From Brevundimonas sp. (GTDB lineage: Bacteria > Pseudomonadota > Alphaproteobacteria > Caulobacterales > Caulobacteraceae): a DNA stretch of 64,000 nucleotides. Positions 25,367 through 32,900 of the stretch are shown here, in pieces. Under the pieces are notes generated by a model. It did no database searches, was not told the origin of the DNA, and was given only the letters and a program-made list of their open reading frames with translations. Every line of letters starts with the position of its first letter. The first letter of the stretch is position 1. The position numbers and the translations under genes are program-made. The stretch spans positions 29,382 to 93,381 of the forward strand of contig NZ_JAUSOE010000026.1 in NCBI RefSeq assembly GCF_030656255.1. Direction: 5' to 3'.

Positions 25367-26898
25367 TAGATTCGAGCCTTCACCACGGCCATGACCAGCG
25401 ACACGCCTTCGGAAGCCTTGTCTTCAAGAGCGCGGCCGAACACGTCGGTCGAAACAGCATCCTTCGCGGCATAGGCAACTCCGGGGATCGAAGACATCAC
25501 CAGCAGATCAAATTTCTCGACGGGGCCGAGAACCTTGACCGGGACACGGCCTTGCCATGCGACCGCCGGGTGGGATTTGTCGTCGCCAGCTTCGGCGTTT
25601 GCCAGATAGGCCGGTGCCGTCGAGACGACGCCGAAGACCGAGCCAGACCAACCGGCTTTACAGATTTCCTTGTCACCACCGAAGGACACCACGTCGCCCG
25701 GTTCAAGGTCTTCAGATGCTTCGAAGCGTTCGGCGAAGTCGGCGTAGGCCGCAGAGGTCGCACGACCGTTGAAGACGTTGGCGTTCACATTGCCGCCCGC
25801 GTCGCGCACGACCACGGTGTCAGCCGCCGTGGCGACCGAGGCGTTCTTGTTGTCGAGTTTCGCAGCGTTTGCGGCTTGAGTAGCGGAGCCAGCCGTGGTG
25901 GCCGAACCCGCCGTGTTGGCGGTGTTAGCGTTCTGGGCATTCTGTGCGTTCACCGCGTGGGTTGCGTTGTCCGCGTTCTGGGCAGTCTGTGCATTGACGG
26001 CGTTCTGGGCATTCGTCGCGTTGTTCGCGGTGTCCGCTGTGCCAGCCGAAGTCGCCTTGCCGATGAACGACGTGGCGACCAGTGCGCCCGCGCCGTTGCG
26101 CTTTGCGATGGTGTTGGGATCAGCAGCAACCGATACGCCAGCACCCGACAGGATCGCATCGACGTAAGCCTTGGTGGCGATGCCGTCCGCAGTCGTAGGC
26201 GTCGGAGCCTTGGGCGTGCCGACGAACGTGGGGCTGTCGATCTTGGCGAACAGGTCCGTCAGCTTCGAGGTCCACGGAGCGTCCGGGTGCGAAGTGATGT
26301 GAGCCGCCGTGACGGTCGTCTGACCGAAGGCAACGGTGATCACCCACAGCGGCACATAGCCCGCGCTGACCGCCGGGACAGCTTCGGAGCCGGTCGCTGC
26401 TTCGGTGCCGCGCTTCGCCTGAAGGGCAACCGTCTCGCGACGCACGGTCGGTTGAGCCGTGCCCGAGTTGGCTGGGCCAGCATACGGCTGCGCCGGGTTG
26501 GCGGCGTTGCGGTAGGGCAGAACCTTGTTGTCGGTGTCCTGCTGATCAAATGCAGCTTGAACCAGATACTTCACCGAACGACCGGCGGTCGTGGGGGCGA
26601 CGACCGGGAAAGTCGTGGTGCTGTCGATGGACCCGACCTTGACGGTCTGGTTGTTGTCGGCGGCCAGAGAGCCATAGGACGTGGCGTCGATGCTCTGAAG
26701 CACGGTGACCATGCCGGGACCGATACGGAAGTTCAGCGAAAGAGGCGAAGCGGGCGTGGCGTCCAGACCAGCGGCGACGCTGTTGGTGCCCCAGATGCCC
26801 CGAGCCAGATGCCCGATGGCACGGACCATGTTGCGGTTCGTGATAAGGATATCGGCGTCTTGGGGGATCGCCCCCGTGTAAACAATTGTGCGGTCCAT
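25366..26898 (-). CDS. Tail fibre protein with Asn/Ala/Gln repeats
   Basis: 510 residues. Residues about 1-250 are a fibre-attachment and shaft region. Residues about 285-355 are a low-complexity stretch of short NATNAQNAVNAQTAQNAD-type repeats, presumably a trimeric stalk. The last 120 residues (SAAYADFAERFEASEDLEPGDVVSFGGDKEI...) match the C-terminal module I associate with T4-type and cyanophage virion structural proteins. Preceded by a late-promoter octamer with a 20-nt leader. Confidence 0.75.
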   Translation of the reverse strand: MDRTIVYTGAIPQDADILITNRNMVRAIGHLARGIWGTNSVAAGLDATPASPLSLNFRIGPGMVTVLQSIDATSYGSLAADNNQTVKVGSIDSTTTFPVVAPTTAGRSVKYLVQAAFDQQDTDNKVLPYRNAANPAQPYAGPANSGTAQPTVRRETVALQAKRGTEAATGSEAVPAVSAGYVPLWVITVAFGQTTVTAAHITSHPDAPWTSKLTDLFAKIDSPTFVGTPKAPTPTTADGIATKAYVDAILSGAGVSVAADPNTIAKRNGAGALVATSFIGKATSAGTADTANNATNAQNAVNAQTAQNADNATHAVNAQNAQNANTANTAGSATTAGSATQAANAAKLDNKNASVATAADTVVVRDAGGNVNANVFNGRATSAAYADFAERFEASEDLEPGDVVSFGGDKEICKAGWSGSVFGVVSTAPAYLANAEAGDDKSHPAVAWQGRVPVKVLGPVEKFDLLVMSSIPGVAYAAKDAVSTDVFGRALEDKASEGVSLVMAVVKARI

Positions 26899-26918
26899 TA
26901 GCTGTCCTGTCGTTTCTT

Positions 26919-26927
26919 ATATTTATC
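26919..26927 (-). promoter_or_regulatory. Late-promoter motif before fibre gene
   Basis: GATAAATAT followed by a 20-nt leader with an AGGACAG ribosome-binding sequence before the ATG at 26898. Unlike most sites, this one leaves room for a Shine-Dalgarno. Confidence 0.65.
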
Positions 26928-26936
26928 GGGCGGTGC

Positions 26937-27608
26937 TTATGTGCCGCTCTTGATCTCGGTCCACGCGGTCACCCCGGCCGGGACCGTGCGGGCGATGGAC
27001 TGATAGATTTCGGTGTCGGTGACCTCGCCTTCGATGTTGTCGAGGGAGGCGTATTCGATGTTCCCCGCGCCATAGGCGCCATCGTCGGAGCCGTATCCGG
27101 CCACGTCGGGGATGCCCTGCCCCAAGGGGCGGGTGACGGTCATGAAGAACTCATAGGGTTGGTTCAGCGAGCCGTATGCGCCCGCCTCGCCATAGGCCAT
27201 GTCGTAGCCGTAGCTCCCCGTGTCGGAGACGTTGCCCGGCTCGAAAATGACGGGGGCGACGCCGGTCAGATCGGTGATCATGTTGATCATCGCTTGGCGG
27301 GTCGCGCGGGGACGGAGCCGTTCGGCCGCGATGCGGCTACGATAGCTGTCGTCGCCCTCCCCTTTGCGTCGGCGGAACATGCCTTTGCCGAAAAAGTCTT
27401 CGGCGATCAGGTCAAGGTTCATCTCGGTGGCGGTGGCCAACCGGTTCTGCTGCGCGACGTAGAGAAGTTGGTCGAAGTCGAACGCGGGCGCCGTCGCCAG
27501 CGCGTCCAACACGGCGTTGATGACCTGTCCGTCTTCATCGAACCAGCCCGTGGGAAGCTGGTGGTGAAGCATCAGGTCTTTGAAGAAATCACGATCCCCG
27601 ACAGCCAT
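26937..27608 (-). CDS. Baseplate wedge protein, Mu gp48 / P2 gpI-like
   Basis: 223 residues starting MAVGDRDFFKDLMLHHQLPTGWFDEDG. Its place directly after the gp47/J-like gene, coupled to it, is that of P2 gpI and Mu gp48. Contains DLIAEDFFGKGMFRRRKGEGDDSYRSRI and a Gly/Tyr/Asp-rich stretch (GSYGYDMAYGEAGAYGS), a composition frequent in these proteins. Sequence similarity to the family is modest; position carries much of the call. Confidence 0.65.
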   Translation of the reverse strand: MAVGDRDFFKDLMLHHQLPTGWFDEDGQVINAVLDALATAPAFDFDQLLYVAQQNRLATATEMNLDLIAEDFFGKGMFRRRKGEGDDSYRSRIAAERLRPRATRQAMINMITDLTGVAPVIFEPGNVSDTGSYGYDMAYGEAGAYGSLNQPYEFFMTVTRPLGQGIPDVAGYGSDDGAYGAGNIEYASLDNIEGEVTDTEIYQSIARTVPAGVTAWTEIKSGT

Positions 27609-28732
27609 CAGGACACCGCGATGCTACCGGCATGCACCGATTGGTTGGGTTCGCCGCCGAGGTTTTCCGTGTGTCCGTTCAGCAGCAGCGTATCGACGCT
27701 CTGGACGCCCTCAACCGTGTCTTGGGCGACGTGGGCCAGTCGATAGAACGACAGGGGTTCGCCGACACCGAGGGTATTGATGTGGTCTTGGATCGCAGCG
27801 GCGACCGCGCCGATCAGCGATGCCTTCGAGTAGCCGGGCTTGGCCTTGATCGTCACCGAGACGTTGGCCGTGACGACCTTCGCCGGAAGGAGGAAGAACG
27901 GCATGCTGATCGGAGCCGCAGCCTGAACGGCTGTATGGATCGCAGACATCAGGGCATCGGGCGGTGATCCTGTGCCATCGTCCACGAAGATGACGAACGA
28001 CCCTCGGGCGACGTTGCCCGCTGCATCGACGTTCTGGACGATCTTGAAGGTCAGGCCCTGTTGGACCGAAGCCACGGCGTATTCGACCGCGCCGGTCGTC
28101 GCCTGTGATCGGGTATTGATGTAGTTCGTGAAGCGCGCACGGAAGGCTTCGTCGGCTTCGCCGTCAGCCCCGTTCTGGAAACCAGCAGCGTTGGCCACGG
28201 CGTCGATGCCGGGGATGGCCGAAGAGATCATGGTGATGGTGCCAGCCCGGACATTACCCGAGGCTCCCGGCGTGGACGCAGCGACAGGGACGGTCACCGA
28301 GGCGACGCCACCGGCGATGGTGTAGCCGTTCAGGCCAGTGTCCCAACGCGGGTTCGCCGTGTCCTTGACGACGGTGAAGGACACCGTGCCGTCTACCGTC
28401 TTCACGATGGCACCGAGCGGAACCAGAGCGGTCCCGGTCGTGCTGAAGCGGCTGAAGGTGACGGCGCCCGAGGCCGGGACAGCACCGAGGCGCGTCAGGC
28501 CGAAATCGCCGAAATAGGAATCGAGGTCTTCACCCCGGCTGGTCGCGGCGCGGGTCTGGCGCAGCACGGCCAAGGTCAGGAACTGTTGCCACTCGCTGTT
28601 GAAGGCTGCGGCCTCAAGCAAGGCGCGGAACGAAGAGCCGGGCGACAGGTCGGTCAAATCAGGGCACGACTGCTGTGCGATGGCCGCAGCCGCGTTGACG
28701 ATCTGATCGTGGTTTCGAAGTTCAAGAGCCAT
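27608..28732 (-). CDS. Baseplate J-like protein (Mu gp47 type)
   Basis: 374 residues. Typical features of the baseplate_J family: SPGSSFRALLEAAAFNSEWQ near the N-terminus, SGAVTFSRFSTTGTALVPLGAIVKTVDG, a central domain with VPVAASTPGASGNVRAGTITMISSAIPGIDAV, then NGADGEADEAFRARFTNYI and VANVSVTIKAKPGYS. It forms the wedge part of the contractile baseplate. Coupled at both ends to gp46- and gp48-like genes. Confidence 0.88.
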   Translation of the reverse strand: MALELRNHDQIVNAAAAIAQQSCPDLTDLSPGSSFRALLEAAAFNSEWQQFLTLAVLRQTRAATSRGEDLDSYFGDFGLTRLGAVPASGAVTFSRFSTTGTALVPLGAIVKTVDGTVSFTVVKDTANPRWDTGLNGYTIAGGVASVTVPVAASTPGASGNVRAGTITMISSAIPGIDAVANAAGFQNGADGEADEAFRARFTNYINTRSQATTGAVEYAVASVQQGLTFKIVQNVDAAGNVARGSFVIFVDDGTGSPPDALMSAIHTAVQAAAPISMPFFLLPAKVVTANVSVTIKAKPGYSKASLIGAVAAAIQDHINTLGVGEPLSFYRLAHVAQDTVEGVQSVDTLLLNGHTENLGGEPNQSVHAGSIAVS

Positions 28733-29100
28733 CAGCGGTCCCCCATTGGAATTATGGTGCGGGACGTGACGCCTTGGGCATCCCGATATTCGACCGTGGC
28801 CGTGGTCGTGCCGTTCGGTTGAGCGGAGACGGTGACCCTCGGTGCGACGGACTGGTCCACGGTGGCTTCCATCCGCATCTGCTTCAGGAAGGCCGCACGG
28901 ATGCGGTCAGCGGAGGCGGTGGAACCCACGAAGGCGGGTGCGCCGCCGCCATACTCGGGGGTCCATTGGTCATCGCCGGGATTGGTCATCAACCGGCGGA
29001 TGACGCGCTGCTGACCGTGTTCGGTGCCGCTCGTAAGCAGCAGCCCGCCGGTCGCCGAAACGGTCAAGTCTTGCCCGTGGATGTGAGAGAGGTCAGCCAT
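28732..29100 (-). CDS. Baseplate gp46 / gp25-like protein
   Basis: 122 residues: GQDLTVSATGGLLLTSGTEHGQQRVIRRLMTNPGDDQWTPEYGGG is the hallmark of the gp46 (gpW/T4 gp25-like) wedge proteins of contractile tails. First gene of the gp46-gp47-gp48 trio; a late-promoter motif ends 4 nt before the ATG. Confidence 0.85.
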   Translation of the reverse strand: MADLSHIHGQDLTVSATGGLLLTSGTEHGQQRVIRRLMTNPGDDQWTPEYGGGAPAFVGSTASADRIRAAFLKQMRMEATVDQSVAPRVTVSAQPNGTTTATVEYRDAQGVTSRTIIPMGDR

Positions 29101-29104
29101 GCCA

Positions 29105-29113
29105 GTATTTATC
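29105..29113 (-). promoter_or_regulatory. Late-promoter motif before gp46-gp47-gp48
   Basis: GATAAATAC-TGGC-ATG on the minus strand. No Shine-Dalgarno fits between motif and start. Confidence 0.75.
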
Positions 29114-29133
29114 GGCGGGGCTGATAAGCCGGT

Positions 29134-29475
29134 TCAGGTCGCGGGGGGCGTCGGAAGCACCGGCATCGGCGTCGGAGGCGGTGCGTTCAGGACGTAATTT
29201 AACTGCGTGGCCCGGTTCAATGCGGAGACCGACGCTTGGTCGATCTGGAAAAGCAGACCGTTAAGGCGGCCAATGTCTTCCGAGGCGATGGAGCGAGCGG
29301 CGATAGGCGCAAGCAAAGCCCGAGCGTCTTCAGCCAAATCGGATAGAGCGGCGGTCGCTTCGTTCAGAACATCCAGTTCGTAGAGGTTCTTCAGGCGTTC
29401 AGCAGCGGCGATCTGATCCACGACGGCTTGCGCCTCTTCGAGAGTTTGCGGGTAGGTTTCAGGGGAAGTTGTCAT
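29134..29475 (-). CDS. Hypothetical helical protein of the tail module
   Basis: 113 residues starting at the ATG 4 nt behind a CTAAATAT octamer; a longer frame to 29571 would ignore that element. Mostly helical (LEEAQAVVDQIAAAERLKNLYELDVLNEATAALSDLAEDARALLAPIAAR), with a Pro-rich C-terminus (PPPTPMPVLPTPPAT). It sits between fibre-chaperone and baseplate genes, so it is probably a tail accessory or assembly factor. No family recognised. Confidence 0.55.
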   Translation of the reverse strand: MTTSPETYPQTLEEAQAVVDQIAAAERLKNLYELDVLNEATAALSDLAEDARALLAPIAARSIASEDIGRLNGLLFQIDQASVSALNRATQLNYVLNAPPPTPMPVLPTPPAT

Positions 29476-29479
29476 GGGA

Positions 29480-29487
29480 ATATTTAG
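29480..29487 (-). promoter_or_regulatory. Late-promoter octamer overlapping a stop codon
   Basis: CTAAATAT-TCCC-ATG. The TAA inside the octamer is the stop codon of the upstream gene (29484-29486), so stop, promoter and start fit within 15 nt. Confidence 0.75.
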
Positions 29488-29927
29488 GCTGGTGGTGTCG
29501 GCCAGATGACATCGGTCGGACAGGCGAACGTCGCCGTCAGATCGCGCAACGCTTGACGGTAATCGCCCCATTCGTCCCGCTGCGCTTCGGTCAGTGGTGA
29601 GCGCGGAAACTCTGTCCAGTCAGAGGCCATCAGTAGTCGCCAGCGTTCAGCCCTGATCGCATTCCCATGCTGACAGTCAGGCGACCACGACGGCGCGGGA
29701 GCCGCTGCCTGATCGGCTGCGATGGCTTCGGCCCGGTCGATTGCCGAGAAGCAAATGATGCAACGCCAGTCGCCAACCAGTTCGTCGTAGTCGCTGGCGT
29801 CAAAGAGTTCGGAGGCCGAACGGAGGCGCCCACACGCACAAGCGAGCAGCCCCTCGGGCACTTCGGTTTCGGACGCCAGACAGTCGGCTTCGAGCGAATA
29901 GCGGGCGTAGGTGTAGAGCGTCGTCAT
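29484..29927 (-). CDS. Tail fibre assembly chaperone-like protein with N-terminal zinc motif
   Basis: 147 residues from the ATG at 29927. The C-terminal 55 residues (ERWRLLMASDWTEFPRSPLTEAQRDEWGDYRQALRDL...DVIWPTPP) match the short phage tail assembly chaperone motif found next to fibre genes. The N-terminal half has Cys30-x-Cys32 and a later CIIC (RCIICF), a probable zinc-binding module. Lies directly downstream of the giant fibre gene, as expected for its folding helper. Confidence 0.65.
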   Translation of the reverse strand: MTTLYTYARYSLEADCLASETEVPEGLLACACGRLRSASELFDASDYDELVGDWRCIICFSAIDRAEAIAADQAAAPAPSWSPDCQHGNAIRAERWRLLMASDWTEFPRSPLTEAQRDEWGDYRQALRDLTATFACPTDVIWPTPPA

Positions 29928-29931
29928 ACCA

Positions 29932-29939
29932 ATATTTAG
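29932..29939 (-). promoter_or_regulatory. Late-promoter octamer overlapping fibre stop codon
   Basis: CTAAATAT-TGGT-ATG; the TAA within it (29936-29938) is the stop codon of the 1901-residue fibre gene. Confidence 0.75.
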
Positions 29940-32900
29940 GAGCGAGGACGGATTGTGACGCTGGACACTTGGCCGTTCGGCGTGGCCGAGCGGAGGCCCC
30001 CACCGGACCCTTGAGTTTGCCAATCCACGGCGAGGCTTCCGACATAAGATTCAGCATAGGTCTTATACGTCACCGCAACGCCAATATGAGAGATATTGGT
30101 CCCGGTCGGAACTGATTGCGACACGTCGAAGTATTGGTCAGAATAGCCGGTCCCAGACATATACAACGGCTCAATGTAGATCGTATCGAGTTCGACCCAC
30201 GCGCCGCCATTCCATCCGAAAACGGTGATGTAGGTTGATCCATTCAGAGTCTCGGATGGATCGTCGTAAATGTATTCAGGCTGGTTCGGCGGCGTGTTGA
30301 ACCGGTTCCGGTAGATGCGATTGTAGCCGTTGACGCGGACGTTGTAGCCGCCCGTCGTGGAGCGACCGCCGTATTGGTCGATAAACATGTGATGGCTGGT
30401 CGGGCCGTTGGCGTTCGCACCGAGCCAGCCGGTCCCGAGGTTCGCTGGTGTGGCTGGCGTCGAGATTTTCAGACGGGCGATGAAGCCAGTCGGCGACAGG
30501 TTTTCGGCATACAGGCTGTAGGTCTCGCCCGCGTTGAGCGGAGCGAGGTTGTTTCCGGCGAAAGCCAGCGTCGGGTTGTTCCCGAGGTCAAAGCCAAAGC
30601 TGACGTTCTGGCCATCGGTGACGTTCAGATCGAGAGGTTGAACAGCAACCTTCCACGGAACACCCGAGCCAAGCGTGATCGACGTGCCAACAGCCAGACG
30701 GTCCACGAAGGCCGACTTCATACGGACGCCGCCGTTTCGGATTTCGAAAGGCGCGATCCCGGTGTTTTGGTCAGGTGACCAAACTCGCAGGACACCAGCT
30801 TGGAAGTCGATGGCCGAGACCGGCGTGTCAGTGCCGTCAGAAGCATGGATTTTCATGCCCGCGATTTGCGTGCCAGCTTGGACCGTCAGGCCAGCCGTAG
30901 CCGAAATCCTACCGTTGAGAGTGGCGGTCGCGCTCTCGGTCTGCGTGACACGGGCAGTCGTCTGAACGTCAGAGGCTTCTGACGTGTATTGCGTGGCCGG
31001 AAGGCCGCCCATTTCCACTTTGACCCGGCGGACACCCAGCGCGTTGATGCCGGTCCCGCCGAAGACAGCACGGGCTTGCGCCTTGACTGCGTTTGAGGGC
31101 GCCAGCGTCGCGATGGCGTGTTCTTGGAGACGAGATGGCGCGTTGCTGAAATCGTGCTGGCTATAAATCGGCTTTTCGGGACCATCACCGCAGACGTTGC
31201 CCGCACTGTCGAAGAAGATGAGGTCCAGATACGCGACATGCCCCGACGACGCGAAAAGGATCGTGTCGCCGCTGATGGTGTAATAGTTGCTCCCGAACAC
31301 GTCGAACTTCGGGAAGTTGACAACATGCGTCTGATCGCCCGGATTGTAGGCGATGGCATGCGGCCCCCACCCATTATTCGCGACGAACAGACCAGCCGGT
31401 CCAGTGATACCGGTTAGGCCGTTTTCGAAGCTACCATTCGGGCAAAGGTTGTTCCGGGTCTGAAGTGTCGCCTGAAGATCGTTGACGCGGGTCGCGGTCG
31501 CGAATGTCCCGTTAGATGTGACACTTTCGACCTCGCCGATCCGAGCGTTCGTGTCGAAAGCCGTAGCTTCGTTCGACCAGTTGGTGGCGACAGACCCATA
31601 GTTAGCTTTGACGCGCGTGAAGTGGACTTGGGTCGCCGTGCCCTTGCCGATAACCACGCGGAAGTGCGTCGTTCCTGCGGGAGCGACGTTGTTTTCCGAT
31701 TTGGCGCGGACGCCCCATGTCGTAGGGATTGCGACGTGCCCGGCTTGTGCGTAGCCGGGGAGCCATTGGATTGAGGCGTTGCCGTCGCCGCCGCCACGGT
31801 CGCCCTCGAAGGATAGGCTGACCGCATCGCCGGAATTGATCGGGTAGAAATCCGACGCGATGTAGCCAACCGCGCCCTTGATCCACCCAATCGTTCCAAG
31901 GGTGGCGTGATAGTAAGTTCCGATGTCGCTGGCCGGTCCCGCGCCGTCACGTTCCCATTTAGTCAGGCCGTTCGTAAAGTCGCTGTTCTTGATCAGGTTC
32001 GGAAGCGAGCGTGTAGCCGCTTCCATGGTGTTCAGGCGCAGCCCCGAGGCGTTGTCGCCATCGACCGTGGCCTGACGCATTTCAGCCAGCAGCGCAGACA
32101 CGGACGGCTTACCGTTCCGAGCGTTCGTGATTTCGGCCTTCAGCGTGTTGTATTCGGTGGCATCGACTTTCAGGTTCAGCCCGTCCGTAACGGTCTGGCG
32201 CATGCTGGTAAGCTGCGAGCCAAGAGAGCCAGAGCCATTTCGGGCGCCTTCCACTTCGGTCTTGATCGAGTTGAAGGACGACGCTGCGGCGTAGTTCGCG
32301 GGCAAGTTGAGGATCACCGTGTCGGTGTTGTCCATCCGAGCCTTCAGGGTGGTCCCGACCGAGGCCACACCCACCTGAATCTCCGCTGCGGTGGCGATGC
32401 GGATTTTGGCTTCGTGGAAGACAATCGACTTCGCCGCGACTGACCCAAATCCAGACCAACCGCCCATTGCGTAGATGTTGAACTGTCGAACCGTCACTGG
32501 TGCATTGAAGAGCAAGCTGTAGCGGTAGGTGCGACCGACAGAGCCGCTGCCCTGAACGGCGCCGGTGCTGTCAGGCTGTTCGGCGAAACGAAGCTGTGCG
32601 TTCGACTGTTCGACGCCATTGCTATCGAAGCATTGGATCAGGACGCCAGAGCCGGGGAAAGAACCGGCCTCAAGAGTGACCGTGGATTCGACGACGTGCC
32701 AGCCGGGGCTTCCCGACGTGACGTTTTGAGAGATGCCGCGATCTTGACCAGCAGCCAGATTAAAGCGGAGGCCAAACGATGAGACGAGGCCGTTGGCCAG
32801 AGAGTTGAGACTGCCCGAAGACCAGTCGTTCCAGTTGGCCGGAATTTGGCCGGTGACGACGCCACGGGAGAAGTCCGCGTTCCGGTTCAGGGCATTTGTA

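Noticed and set aside
25552-26901. 449-codon plus-strand frame inside the fibre gene
   Set aside because: Antisense to a well-supported fibre gene with a late-promoter motif; composition is Arg/Val/Gly shadow.
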